From positions 1 to 64,000 of the forward strand of contig DATNID010000044.1 of assembly GCA_035604615.1 (NCBI GenBank): a stretch of DNA of 64,000 nucleotides. Direction: 5' to 3'. Positions 1-8,570 of the stretch are shown piece after piece. Position 1 is the stretch's first letter. Each line of letters begins with the position of its first letter. Source of the stretch: DATJLY01 sp035604615 (GTDB lineage: Bacteria > Pseudomonadota > Alphaproteobacteria > ATCC43930 > CGMCC-115725). A program made the position numbers and the translations under genes. The notes below the pieces were generated by a model, which was given only the letters and a program-made list of their open reading frames with translations, ran no database searches and was not told where the DNA came from.

Positions 1-179
1 CCGCCGATACCGGGGATCTGCGCGGCCGTGAAGGCGATCACCTCGATCGAGGGATCGTCGCGATAGAGCATGTTGAAATCGTGAAAATCCCGCCCCGCGG
101 CGCCGAGGATGACGATGCGTAGGCGCCGCTGGCCCGAGCCGGGACTAGATGCAGTGGGTCCGGATCGGCGCAAAGCCAT
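1..179 (-). CDS. Cyclic 2,3-diphosphoglycerate synthetase-like GTPase, N-terminal part (runs off the window edge)
   Basis: Sixty codons of the N-terminus are visible; the rest lies outside the window. The frame reads LRIVILGAAGRDFHDFNM, then YRDDPSIEVIAFTAAQIPGI. This is the characteristic start of the COG2403 family (archaeal cyclic 2,3-diphosphoglycerate synthetase and its bacterial homologues), with a Rossmann/P-loop-like first strand at about residues 20-28. The nearest in-frame ATG is at 179, inside the last codons of the ornithine decarboxylase, giving a 35-base overlap in a different frame on the same strand. A start closer to the LRIVILG strand is possible, but no good ATG or GTG lies there. 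In bacteria this family is often seen near arginine/ornithine catabolism genes (from memory), which fits the decarboxylase neighbour. Its bacterial substrate is not established. Confidence 0.75.
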   Translation of the reverse strand, partial: MALRRSGPTASSPGSGQRRLRIVILGAAGRDFHDFNMLYRDDPSIEVIAFTAAQIPGIG

Positions 180-1335
180 TGAACTCCACCGCGGCATAGC
201 TCGCCGTGTAGGCGCCGGCAGATAGAAAATCGACCGGATCGCCGATCGCGAGATCGAGAGGAAGGAGATTGTCGGTTCTCTGATAGATCACGTCCGTGCT
301 GTCGCAAGTGGGACCCGCCAGAACGACGGGCCCGGTCGGCGCGCCGTCATGCGGCGTGCGAATGCGATACCGGATCCGCTCGCCAAGCGTCTCCGGAAGT
401 CCGTTGTAGCGGCCGGCGTCAAGATAGACCCATCGCCTTTGCGCATGGCGCGATTTGCGCGCGATGAGCAGGACGTGGCTGCGCAGGATTCCGGCATCGC
501 CGACCAGGTAGCGGCCGGGCTCGATCACGAGCCGCGGTCGGGATGTGCCGAACCGCTCCGTCAGAGCCCGATCGATGGTTTCGACATAGGATTCCAGCGG
601 CGGGATCGTCTCCTGGTAATGCGCCGGCAGCCCGCCGCCGAGATTCACCATATCGAGTGCGAGACCCGACCGCGCGCAAGCGTGAAACACATGCGCTGCG
701 CGTTCGATCGCGGACGCCCACGCATTCGGATCGGTCTGTTGCGAACCGACGTGGAACGAAACGCCGATCGGACGCAATCCGACGGACCGCGCATGGAGCA
801 GGAGGTCCGTCGCCATCTCCGTCGAGCAGCCGAACTTGCCGCTCAAGGGCCATTCCGAGCCTTTGTTCTCGACCAGCAACCGGCAAAAAACCTGCGCTCC
901 CGGCGCCGCCCGCTCCAGCTTCTCCAGTTCTCCCGCACTATCGAAGGCGAAAAGATCGATGCCGTGGACATGCGCGTGTTTGATGTCGGATTCGCGCTTG
1001 ATGGTGTTGCCGAAGGAACAGCGTCGGGCCGGCACGCCCAGCCCGCGGCATCGCTCGATCTCGCCCTCGCTGGCGAGATCGAAACCGGCGCCGAGCGCGG
1101 CCAGCGCGGCAATGATCTCCGGCGCCGGGTTGGCCTTGACGGCGTAGAAGATGCCGGCCCAGGGCATCAGCGCGGCAAGGGCGCGATAGTGGCTGCGAAC
1201 GACGTCCAGATCGACCACGATAAGGGCGCTCGTGTGTCTCTTATCCTGCAGGAATTGGTCGATCCGATCGCTCGGCCCGGTCGTGGCTGGACCGGGACCT
1301 GCGTCGCCCGCTCCGACCCTGTCGATCTGCACCAT
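145..1335 (-). CDS. PLP-dependent ornithine/lysine-type decarboxylase (fold type III)
   Basis: The enzyme decarboxylates ornithine (possibly also lysine) to the diamine, feeding polyamine synthesis, in the cytoplasm. At 396 aa it has the usual length of the eukaryote-like ornithine decarboxylases. Visible motifs in order: YAVKAN with the PLP lysine K67, FGNTIK at 108-113, FHVGSQ with the stacking histidine H195, the glycine loop GGG at 233-235, EPGR at 272-275, and GPTCDSTDVIY with the active-site pair C344-D345 supplied across the dimer. Y377 in AGAYT lies near the cofactor. The CDS motif followed by TDVIY favours ornithine decarboxylase over diaminopimelate decarboxylase. The gene is followed on the same strand by the overlapping COG2403-like gene, suggesting one transcript. 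The ATG at 1335 is the first good start. Confidence 0.88.
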   Translation of the reverse strand: MVQIDRVGAGDAGPGPATTGPSDRIDQFLQDKRHTSALIVVDLDVVRSHYRALAALMPWAGIFYAVKANPAPEIIAALAALGAGFDLASEGEIERCRGLGVPARRCSFGNTIKRESDIKHAHVHGIDLFAFDSAGELEKLERAAPGAQVFCRLLVENKGSEWPLSGKFGCSTEMATDLLLHARSVGLRPIGVSFHVGSQQTDPNAWASAIERAAHVFHACARSGLALDMVNLGGGLPAHYQETIPPLESYVETIDRALTERFGTSRPRLVIEPGRYLVGDAGILRSHVLLIARKSRHAQRRWVYLDAGRYNGLPETLGERIRYRIRTPHDGAPTGPVVLAGPTCDSTDVIYQRTDNLLPLDLAIGDPVDFLSAGAYTASYAAVEFNGFAPIRTHCI

Positions 1336-1427
1336 AACAACGGCCTTCCGCGCTTATCGTGCCATTTATCGCCCGGCCGTCCGCGGACCGCCTTGATCTG
1401 GCTCAAGACGCCGGCCGCCACCTTGCA

Positions 1428-1946
1428 TCATGGGCGAATCTCTATCGGCGTACCGTCATCCACGGCTTGCCAGATTTCTTCGATCGCGATGTTCCCGACA
1501 GCGATGCAGCCATCGGTCCAATCGACGAAGAACCGGACCGGATCATGGTGGCCGAAACGCGCCGGCATGCCGTGGATATAGATGGCGCCGCCCGGACGTC
1601 TATGGGCCGTTCGGGCGCGCACGACATCGGCCGCTTCCGGATAGGAGATATGAAGCGCCCGATGGTAAGGCGTGCGGGTCGTCCGTCCGTCGATGAGGTA
1701 AATCCCCTCGGGCGTCCTTCCGTCGCCCAGCCGACGCTTCGGCCCCAAGGCATGCCGACCGAGGGCGATCGGGTAGGATTTGATCACCACACCCTCCCGC
1801 AGGAGCTGCAGCTCGCGCTGGCCCTTCAACACGAGAACACGATCCGCCTTGAGCGGTTGTGCCACACCGACCGGGACCGCGACGAACGCGAACAGCGCCA
1901 CAACAAGGGCCGCGACCCAGGAGCAAGATCGGTTCGGACATCCCAT
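1428..1946 (-). CDS. L,D-transpeptidase family protein (YkuD domain), exported
   Basis: A 172-aa protein with an N-terminal hydrophobic segment (about residues 9-29) consistent with a signal peptide or membrane anchor, followed by one YkuD domain. The catalytic region shows IHG with H125 and DWTDGCIAV with the nucleophilic cysteine C147, matching the HG...S/T-x-GC pattern of L,D-transpeptidases, which form 3-3 peptidoglycan cross-links or attach proteins to the wall in the periplasm. The ATG at 1946 was chosen because a longer open frame would run into the oppositely oriented neighbour at 2030. The two transpeptidase genes diverge from an 83-base gap. Small single-domain proteins of this kind have also been called murein peptidases, so the precise reaction is open. 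Confidence 0.83.
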   Translation of the reverse strand: MGCPNRSCSWVAALVVALFAFVAVPVGVAQPLKADRVLVLKGQRELQLLREGVVIKSYPIALGRHALGPKRRLGDGRTPEGIYLIDGRTTRTPYHRALHISYPEAADVVRARTAHRRPGGAIYIHGMPARFGHHDPVRFFVDWTDGCIAVGNIAIEEIWQAVDDGTPIEIRP

Positions 1947-2029
1947 GACACGATAGGTTTCCCATTCCCCTGCCGCGCGCCTTGATCTCCCGCAAGGACC
2001 GGCCGCGCGCTCGACGATAAGAGAGACGC

Positions 2030-2950
2030 ATGAGCGTCTTCTCCCATTTCCGGTGGATCGGCGTCCGGCTGATCGCCGGTACGATGCTGTTCGCGGCGTC
2101 GCCGCCGAGCGCCGCACCGCGGACGGACCTGATCGGCGCGCCGACCGTCTACCTCACGCAGGAGGAGGACACGCTCCTCGACGTCGCGCACGCTTACGAC
2201 CTGGGATACATCGAAATTCGTGCGGCCAATCCGGCCGTCGACCCCTGGCTTCCCGGCGCCGGCAACAGGTTGGTCCTCCCGACCCAATTCGTGATGCCGG
2301 ACGCGCCGCGCCGCGGCATTGTGATCAACCTGCCGGAATTGCGCCTTTACTACTTCCCCGCCATCGGCCAGCCCCGCACGTTTCCGATCGGCATTGGCGG
2401 CGAAGGCAAGGAAACGCCTGTCGGGCATACATGGGTCGCGAACAAAAGAACTCATCCGGTCTGGATTCCCACAAAGTCGGAGCGGACGGAGGACCCCGAT
2501 CTCCCGGCAATGGTGCCGGCCGGTCCGGATAATCCCATGGGCGATTTCGCGCTCTACCTCGCCTGGACCGGCTACGCCATTCACGGGACGAACCGGCCTT
2601 ACAGCATCGGCCGCCGCGACAGTCATGGTTGCATCCGGATGTATCCGGAGGACATCCAGCAACTCTTCAACCTCGTTCCGATCGGCACGCCGGTGACGGT
2701 CGTGAACCAGCCGGTAAAGCTCGGCCGGTCCGGCGATGACATCTACCTCGAGATCCACCCCGACCAGGAGGACGCGGAATCCCTCGAGACGACGGGTGCG
2801 CCGCGCTCGCCGATCGGCGCCGATGCCGACGATCTCGTCGTGAAATTCGCGGGCGCGCAGGCCGACCGGCTCGACTGGTATGCCATTCATCTCGCGGAGG
2901 CCCAGCGCAGTGGCGTCCCAGTGCAAATAACGCTCCCGCAGCACAGCTAA
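2030..2950 (+). CDS. L,D-transpeptidase (ErfK/YbiS type) with LysM-like N-terminus
   Basis: A 306-aa exported enzyme. Residues 1-30 look like a signal peptide. Residues 40-90 resemble a LysM/peptidoglycan-binding module (EDTLLDVAHAYDLGY, then IRAANPAVDPWLPG). The YkuD catalytic domain follows, with AIHGTN (H185) and SHGCIRM (H199, nucleophile C201). This is the layout of the ErfK/YbiS/YcfS/YnhG group, which cross-links meso-DAP residues or anchors the Braun lipoprotein. It is transcribed divergently from the smaller YkuD gene and converges on an MFS gene. The C-terminal ~80 residues beyond the catalytic domain are acidic and unassigned. Confidence 0.87.
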   Translation: MSVFSHFRWIGVRLIAGTMLFAASPPSAAPRTDLIGAPTVYLTQEEDTLLDVAHAYDLGYIEIRAANPAVDPWLPGAGNRLVLPTQFVMPDAPRRGIVINLPELRLYYFPAIGQPRTFPIGIGGEGKETPVGHTWVANKRTHPVWIPTKSERTEDPDLPAMVPAGPDNPMGDFALYLAWTGYAIHGTNRPYSIGRRDSHGCIRMYPEDIQQLFNLVPIGTPVTVVNQPVKLGRSGDDIYLEIHPDQEDAESLETTGAPRSPIGADADDLVVKFAGAQADRLDWYAIHLAEAQRSGVPVQITLPQHS

Positions 2951-2953
2951 AGC

Positions 2954-2970
2954 TTGATCCAGTGGATCAA
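2954..2970. terminator. Short perfect hairpin between convergent genes
   Basis: TTGATCC-AGT-GGATCAA forms a perfect 7-bp stem with a 3-nt loop just after the transpeptidase stop and ahead of the convergent MFS gene. There is no following T-run, so intrinsic termination is only a possibility; it could also be an operator or a chance palindrome. Confidence 0.35.
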
Positions 2971-3029
2971 ATCTGAAGTTTCGCTGCTCTGGCGGATTTG
3001 CCATCGGGCGCGCGCGCGCGAGTCAACGA

Positions 3030-4238
3030 CTATGAACGATGCCAGCGACGGCCGACGGCGATCTGCGCCATGACCGCGAGGAGCCCGTTGACGAGCAACG
3101 CCTGGCGGACGCCGAACATGCTCACGGACAAACCCGTTAGCAAGCTTCCGACCGAAACGCCGCCGCGCATGGCGAGCATGTAAAGGCTGGCGGTCTCGCC
3201 CCGCAGTTCCGGCGGCGTGGTGGCCTGCAGCAGCGAATTCGCGGACGTGTTGCTGACGGTCATCGACAGGCCGGCGAGCGCCAATAGCGCGGGCAGCCCC
3301 CAAAACCACGGGTCGAGCGCGGCAAGCATCAGTATCATGCCGTAGCAAGCTGCAAACCATGAGCTTATTCGCGCCCGGTCGCGGCTGGCATCGACGCCGA
3401 GGAGCGCGACGGCACCGAACAATCCGCCCACTCCAAAGGCACCGATCGAAAGGCTGAAGTCGCCGACATCTCCGTGAAACACGCTTTTCACGAGGACCGG
3501 ACAAAAGACGATGAGCGGTCCGCACAAGGTGCTTGTTATCAGCACCGTGAGCAGTGCGCCGCGCAGATGGGGCGCGCGGGCGATCTCGCGGACGCCGGCG
3601 AAGAGATGATGGCTGTCGAACGTATCGTCGGCGGCCAGCGGCGGCTTCCCGCGCGGCAGAATCCACAGCGCGACCCAAATGAACGGCAGATACGACGCCG
3701 CATTGAGCGCGAAGCACCCCACGGCCCCCACGCTCGCCATCAATACGCCGGCGAGAGCGGGACCGAGAACACGCGAGAGATTGAATTGGGTTGCGTTCAG
3801 GGCAAGAGCCGAGGGAATCTGATCGTGCTCGACGATGGATGGGACGATCGATTGGAATGAAGGCATCGACAGCGCATCCGTCACGCCCACGATCGCCGAG
3901 AGACCGATGACCATCCAGGGCCGAACCAAACCGGTCAGTAGAAGGGCAACCAGCACGACTGGGCACACCATCTGGATCGACTGACATATCGTGATGATCC
4001 GGCGGCGATCGGTACGATCGGCCAGCACCCCACCCAGCAGCGTCAATATCCAAACAGGCGCCGCCATTGCGAACGAGTCGAGCCCGATCAGGAACGACGA
4101 CGCGCCGAGCGTCAGCAACAGCCAAGGCTCGGCCACCTGCTGAGCCCAAGTCCCGAGATTCGACAAGAAACTGGCGAAAGAAAACGTGCCGAAACGCCGC
4201 GTGCGAAGAAGGTGAAGCGACTCGGAGAATGCGTTCAT
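3030..4238 (-). CDS. MFS transporter (EntS/MFS_3-like exporter)
   Basis: A 402-aa polytopic membrane protein with about twelve hydrophobic segments. The N-terminal segment SFLSNLGTWAQQVAEPWLLL and the intracellular loop GGVLADRTDRRRI after TM2 are typical of the MFS_3 branch that includes enterobactin exporter EntS and putative multidrug exporters. The central loop around LPRGKPPLAADDTFDSH separates the two six-helix halves. The ATG at 4238 (MNAFSESLHLL) was taken because the aligned family begins there; 23 further codons lie upstream in frame but carry no recognisable sequence. Substrate unknown; export of a small molecule is the family expectation. It is not obviously operonic with either neighbour. 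Confidence 0.8.
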   Translation of the reverse strand: MNAFSESLHLLRTRRFGTFSFASFLSNLGTWAQQVAEPWLLLTLGASSFLIGLDSFAMAAPVWILTLLGGVLADRTDRRRIITICQSIQMVCPVVLVALLLTGLVRPWMVIGLSAIVGVTDALSMPSFQSIVPSIVEHDQIPSALALNATQFNLSRVLGPALAGVLMASVGAVGCFALNAASYLPFIWVALWILPRGKPPLAADDTFDSHHLFAGVREIARAPHLRGALLTVLITSTLCGPLIVFCPVLVKSVFHGDVGDFSLSIGAFGVGGLFGAVALLGVDASRDRARISSWFAACYGMILMLAALDPWFWGLPALLALAGLSMTVSNTSANSLLQATTPPELRGETASLYMLAMRGGVSVGSLLTGLSVSMFGVRQALLVNGLLAVMAQIAVGRRWHRS

Positions 4239-4584
4239 CGCGATTGCTGGACCTTGGACACGCGTGGAAATTCCATCGTCGCCGCCGCCTTCTATCGCCG
4301 CCGCCACGGGAGATCTCTCACGCTATCAGACCGCGCGATCGGCGCATACGCTGCGCAAGACAGCGATGACGCACGGAGGTTGCGACCGGCGCAGCGGTAC
4401 CGTGGCTCCGGCTCCGGGACAAAAATGGCGATCGGGGCAATTCCATTGCGAGGCGCCCTCCTTCGGCAATATGTTCGGATTTGATTTTCGGCAGGCACAC
4501 GGGCCATCATCCAGGCGGATGCGCCAGGATCGATCCTGCCGGCACGAAGCGGCGGCGCGCGATCAAAACGAGGGAGGAACGGCG
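4239..4584. other. Intergenic region upstream of the iron-type ABC operon
   Basis: 346 bases without a convincing gene. An open frame on the plus strand runs through it into the binding-protein gene but lacks recognisable protein sequence. It must hold the promoters of the divergent MFS gene and the ABC genes. A strong ribosome-binding sequence AGGGAGGA is at 4571-4578, seven bases before the ABC start. No operator could be identified with confidence. Confidence 0.5.
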
Positions 4585-5682
4585 ATGAAAGCTCCGAATT
4601 GGGCATCGGCGGCACTGGCGATGCTCGTGGCAGCGCTCGGCCCGGTCGATCGCGTCCATGCCCAGGCAATTTCGATGACGCCGGAACTGCAGAAGATCGT
4701 CGACGCCGCCAAGGCCGAGAAGATCGTTCAGACGTCGTCGGGAGAGCTCGTCTTCGGCGGCCGGCCGACCGAGGCCAGGGCGAAGGCCTGGATCAAGGAG
4801 AACTTCGGCATCGACATCGATTTCCAATACACGCCGGGCGGGCCCTTCGGCGTGGTCGGCAACAAGATCGCCACCGAGTTCCGCGCCGGGCAGCCGTCGT
4901 CGGTCGACGCCTGGGCGGCATCGCCGCCGCAATACGACCCGCTCCTCAAGCTCGACATGTTCATCCGCGTGCCGTGGGAGAAACTCTATCCCGCGCGCAT
5001 CAAGTCCGAGATGGTCGAGGCCGACAGCCGCGCGCTCGCCACCTCGACCGGCACGCCGGGTATCCTTTACAACCTCGAGAAGGGCGCCGATTTCGCCAAC
5101 GTCAAGGTGATCGACGACCTGCTGAAGCCCGAATACAAGGGCAAGTTCGGCACCACCTCCTTCGCCAACGGATTCGACGCCATGGCGGCGAAGAGCTGGG
5201 TGGGCGAGGCGCCGATGGTCGCCTACATGGAAAAGCTCGGCAAGCAGGCGCAAGGCATCCTCAATTGCGGCAACTCCGATCGCGTCGCCTCGGGCGAATT
5301 CCTGGCGATGGTGCTGGATTGCACCGGCGCCTCGCCCAACATCGTCCCCTACAAGGGCAAGATCGGCCTCAACATCGTCAGCGACTCGGCGCAGCTCCAA
5401 TATTACGAACTGCTCGTTCCCAAGCATTCGCAGCACCAGAACGCCGCCATCCTGTTCTCGCTCTACCTCATGACGCCGGAAGGCCAGCGCTCGATGGCCG
5501 AGAACATGGGCGTCGATCTCGACTACTACCCCGAAACCCAGCAGCACAAGCTGGTCGCTGATCTCGAGGCCAAGGGGTTCGTCTTCCGCCGCATCAACTA
5601 TCCGTTCTGGAATCAGAATCCGGGCCTCGATGAGACCGGCAACCGGCTCGGCAAGGCCTTGAAGGCCTCGCTCGGTGGTTGA
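4585..5682 (+). CDS. ABC transporter substrate-binding protein, Fe(3+)/FbpA-like
   Basis: A 365-aa periplasmic binding protein. Residues 1-26 form a signal peptide ending VHA before Q27. The mature protein has the type II binding-protein fold of the iron/thiamine/spermidine group: an early LVFGGRPTEARAKAWIKENF segment, then PGGPFGVVGNKIATEF, and GTPGILYNL near the hinge. It is followed immediately by a fused double permease of the FbpB type, so the pair imports a substrate. Iron(III) or an organic chelate is the usual guess, and the canonical tyrosines cannot be aligned by eye. The start is fixed by the signal peptide and by AGGGAGGA upstream. No ATPase gene follows, which is unusual for this family. 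Confidence 0.82.
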   Translation: MKAPNWASAALAMLVAALGPVDRVHAQAISMTPELQKIVDAAKAEKIVQTSSGELVFGGRPTEARAKAWIKENFGIDIDFQYTPGGPFGVVGNKIATEFRAGQPSSVDAWAASPPQYDPLLKLDMFIRVPWEKLYPARIKSEMVEADSRALATSTGTPGILYNLEKGADFANVKVIDDLLKPEYKGKFGTTSFANGFDAMAAKSWVGEAPMVAYMEKLGKQAQGILNCGNSDRVASGEFLAMVLDCTGASPNIVPYKGKIGLNIVSDSAQLQYYELLVPKHSQHQNAAILFSLYLMTPEGQRSMAENMGVDLDYYPETQQHKLVADLEAKGFVFRRINYPFWNQNPGLDETGNRLGKALKASLGG

Positions 5683-5700
5683 TTGCGGCGCGCCGCGGGG

Positions 5701-7452
5701 ATGAGCGCGGTCACCACGGCGGCGCCCGCCGCGCGCATAGCGCGCGAGCGGCCGGACGCCTGGGGCTTCGTCATGGTCGCGGTGGCCGGGCTGATGAGCG
5801 CGCTGGTGCTGGTCCTGCTCGCGATCGTGCTGTGGCTCAGCGTCATCGACGGACAGCCGGGCGATCCCGATCTCGGCTACACGCTCGCCAATTACACCGA
5901 CATCTTCACCGACCGGTTCACCTATCGCGTCCTCTACAACACCTTCGTCTTTTCCGGCGTGACGCTCGTGGTCGCCATGGCGACGGGCGCGCCGATCGCC
6001 TGGCTGGTCGAGCGCACCGACTTTCCCGGCAAGACGCTGGTGATGACCGCCATGACCGTCGGCCTGCTGCTGCCGGGCTTCGCCACCGCCATCGGCTGGG
6101 AATTCCTGCTCCATCCGCGCATCGGCATGGTGAACGCCTGGCTCATGAGCCTCTTCGGCCTGACCGAGGCGCCGTTCAATATCGGCACGCTGTGGGGCAT
6201 GGGGTGGGTGCAGGGGCTCGGCCTGGCGCCGGTGGCGTTCGTGATGATCTCGGTGGTGTTCCGCTCGATGGACTCGGCGCTCGAGGAGGCGTCCACCATC
6301 AGCGGCGCGACGCCGCGGCAGACCATGATGCGCGTGACCGTGCCGCTGGTGTGGCCCGGAATCCTCGCCGCCGGCATCTATATCTTCATGATCGGCTTCG
6401 CCGCCTTCGACGTGCCGGCGATCATCGGCCTGGCCGGCAATCTCTACACCTTCGCAACCTACGCCTACGACCAGGTGCGCCCGGCGCAGAACCTGCCGCA
6501 ATACGGCACGGTCTCGGCGCTGTCGACCGTGATGGTCGGGCTGGGACTCGCGCTCTCGTGGTGGTACTCGCGCATGCAGCGCCGCGCGCCGCAATACGCG
6601 GTGATCACCGGCAAGGCCTACCGGCCGCGGCTCGTCGCGCTCAAGGGCGGCGGCAAATGGACCGCGATCGCCGGCGTCTGGTTCTACCTCGCCATGTCGC
6701 AGCTCTTGCCGCTGCTGGTCCTGGTGTGGACCTCGACCGTGACGTTTCCGCAGCCGCCGACGCACGAGGCGATCGCGTCGATGTCCTGGGCCAATTACGG
6801 CAGCCTTAACTTCAATATGCTGTGGCGCGGCCTGCGCAACACGATCGAATTGATGGCCATCACGCCGGCGATCACGCTGATCGTCGCCTTCTCCTTCAGC
6901 TGGGTGGTGCTGCGCTCGCGCGTGCCCGGGCGCGCGGCGTTCGATTTCGCGGCCTTCATGCCGCACGCCGTTCCGAACATCGTGTTCTCGATGGCGGCGC
7001 TCCTTTTGGCGCTGTTCGTGCTGCAGAAGGCGGTGCCGATCTACGGCACGATCTGGATTCTGGTCATCGTCTACGTCACCTCGCGCATCTCCTATGCGAC
7101 ACGCATCACCAACACCGCCATGATCCAGATCCATCGCGAGCTCGAGGAAGCGGCGCAGATCGCGGGCGCCGGGCTCGGCGGCGTAGTGCGCCAAGTGCTG
7201 GTGCCGCTGCTGCGGCCGGCGCTCGGCTATGCGTTCATCTGGATCGCGCTCCTCAATTACCGCGAGCTGACCCTGCCGGTGCTGCTCGCCACCAACGATA
7301 ATCTGCCGCTATCGGTGGTGATCTGGAACATGTGGGTCAGCGCGCAATTCGCCCAGGCCTCGGCGGTGGTCGTCGTGATGATGGTCGTCATGCTGCCGTT
7401 TCTCTATCTCGGCTTCATGGTCTCGCGAAGGCGCGGCGTGGTGGTGAGATAG
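5701..7452 (+). CDS. ABC transporter permease with two fused membrane domains (FbpB/SfuB type)
   Basis: A 583-aa inner-membrane protein made of two tandem binding-protein-dependent transport domains. Two EAA loops, which contact the ATPase, are visible: EEASTISGATPRQTMMRV in the first half and EEAAQIAGAGLGGVVRQV in the second. Each half has about six hydrophobic segments. This is the architecture of iron(III) permeases FbpB/SfuB/AfuB. It lies 18 bases after the binding protein and must be cotranscribed. ATG 5701 (MSAVTTA) is preferred over an in-frame TTG at 5683 that abuts the upstream stop. The expected ATPase is absent; the next gene is a Rieske oxygenase, so the ATPase must be encoded elsewhere. 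Confidence 0.87.
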   Translation: MSAVTTAAPAARIARERPDAWGFVMVAVAGLMSALVLVLLAIVLWLSVIDGQPGDPDLGYTLANYTDIFTDRFTYRVLYNTFVFSGVTLVVAMATGAPIAWLVERTDFPGKTLVMTAMTVGLLLPGFATAIGWEFLLHPRIGMVNAWLMSLFGLTEAPFNIGTLWGMGWVQGLGLAPVAFVMISVVFRSMDSALEEASTISGATPRQTMMRVTVPLVWPGILAAGIYIFMIGFAAFDVPAIIGLAGNLYTFATYAYDQVRPAQNLPQYGTVSALSTVMVGLGLALSWWYSRMQRRAPQYAVITGKAYRPRLVALKGGGKWTAIAGVWFYLAMSQLLPLLVLVWTSTVTFPQPPTHEAIASMSWANYGSLNFNMLWRGLRNTIELMAITPAITLIVAFSFSWVVLRSRVPGRAAFDFAAFMPHAVPNIVFSMAALLLALFVLQKAVPIYGTIWILVIVYVTSRISYATRITNTAMIQIHRELEEAAQIAGAGLGGVVRQVLVPLLRPALGYAFIWIALLNYRELTLPVLLATNDNLPLSVVIWNMWVSAQFAQASAVVVVMMVVMLPFLYLGFMVSRRRGVVVR

Positions 7453-7504
7453 GGGCGCGTCCGTGCTATGCTCGCCCTTGCACGTTCGGCATGAGGAGCG
7501 CGAC

Positions 7505-8539
7505 ATGCGGGCACTTCGCAATCAATGGTACTGCGCGGCCTTGTCGAAGGAATTGGCGGGCGTTCCGCTTGCGCGCACGTTCCTCGGCGAGCCGGTCGTG
7601 ATGTATCGCACGACGGACGGAACCGCCGTCGCGCTGGAGGACCGCTGCTGCCACCGCCGCGCGCCGCTTTCGAAAGGCGCGATCGAGGGCGACAATCTGC
7701 GCTGCGGCTATCACGGGCTGCTCTACGCGCCGGGCGGGAACGTGATCTGGGCGCCGGGCCAGGACAAGCTGCCGCAGGGCGCGCGGGTGCGGCGCTATCC
7801 GCTATGCGAAAAACATGGCTGGACCTGGATCTGGATGGGCGATCCGGCCCTGGCCGATCCGAACACTGCGCCCGCGTTCCATTGGTACGACGCGGCGGGA
7901 TGGGCCGCCAATGGCGCGTGCCTGCCGGTCGACGCCAATTATCTTTTGCTGGTCGACAATCTGATGGACCTGTCGCACCTCGCATTCCTGCACATCAAGA
8001 CCATCGGCGCCAGCGACGACACCAATCCGGAACTGAGCTGGGAGCGCGGCCCGGATTTCGTGCGCGGACTGCGCGTCGCGCGCAATCTTTCGCCGTCGAC
8101 GCGCCAGATCGCGCAGGGCGACACACTGAAGACCGATTCCACCAAGATCATGACCTTTACGCCGCCGGCCAACGTCGTCATCGAGATCAACACCGTCGAG
8201 GCCGGCAAGCGCGCGGATGATCCGACGAACCGCATCAACCGCCAACTCGTCATCCTCGATTCGATGACGCCCGCAACGGACTCGAGCTGTTATTATTTCT
8301 GGGGCAGCTGCCGCAATTTCCGTATCGACGATACGAAATTGTCCGAGCAGACATTCCAGGCGACCGTCACGGCCTTCAACGAAGACAAGGACATGCTGGA
8401 GGCCGAGCAGCGGATCATCGATCTCGATCCGGCGGCGCCGCAGATCGATCTCGTCGGCGACGCCGGCGGCCTTCAGGCGCGGCGTATCGTCGCTCGCCTG
8501 CTGGACGAGGAGGGCGGCGCGCGCCAAGCGGCCGAGTAG
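7505..8539 (+). CDS. Rieske non-heme iron oxygenase, VanA/phthalate-oxygenase-like
   Basis: A 344-aa cytoplasmic oxygenase component. The Rieske [2Fe-2S] ligands are C48-x-H50 (CCHRRAPL) and C67-x2-H70 (CGYHG). The mononuclear iron site reads NLMDLSHLAFLH, with D155 as bridging residue and H158 and H163 as ligands. Length and motif spacing match vanillate O-demethylase and phthalate/toluenesulfonate oxygenases, single-subunit enzymes that demethylate or hydroxylate aromatic acids using a separate reductase. No reductase is adjacent. GAGGAG at about 7491 precedes the ATG at 7505. The preceding ABC permease ends 52 bases upstream, so uptake and oxidation may be coupled. Substrate unknown. Confidence 0.86.
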   Translation: MRALRNQWYCAALSKELAGVPLARTFLGEPVVMYRTTDGTAVALEDRCCHRRAPLSKGAIEGDNLRCGYHGLLYAPGGNVIWAPGQDKLPQGARVRRYPLCEKHGWTWIWMGDPALADPNTAPAFHWYDAAGWAANGACLPVDANYLLLVDNLMDLSHLAFLHIKTIGASDDTNPELSWERGPDFVRGLRVARNLSPSTRQIAQGDTLKTDSTKIMTFTPPANVVIEINTVEAGKRADDPTNRINRQLVILDSMTPATDSSCYYFWGSCRNFRIDDTKLSEQTFQATVTAFNEDKDMLEAEQRIIDLDPAAPQIDLVGDAGGLQARRIVARLLDEEGGARQAAE

Positions 8540-8556
8540 GTCGGCCGCGCTTGGCG
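8522..8556. terminator. Strong hairpin spanning the Rieske gene stop, between convergent genes
   Basis: CGCCAAGCGGCCGA (8522-8535) pairs with 8541-8556 to give 14 base pairs with one 2-nt bulge and a 5-nt loop containing the TAG stop. It lies between two convergent genes and could terminate transcription in both directions. No T-run follows on the plus strand. Confidence 0.5.
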
Positions 8557-8570
8557 AGCGCTCGCCGCCT

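Noticed and set aside
4507..7194. Long minus-strand frame of about 895 codons
   Set aside because: Antisense to the ABC genes; no recognisable domain; repetitive RRDGD/HH-type composition.
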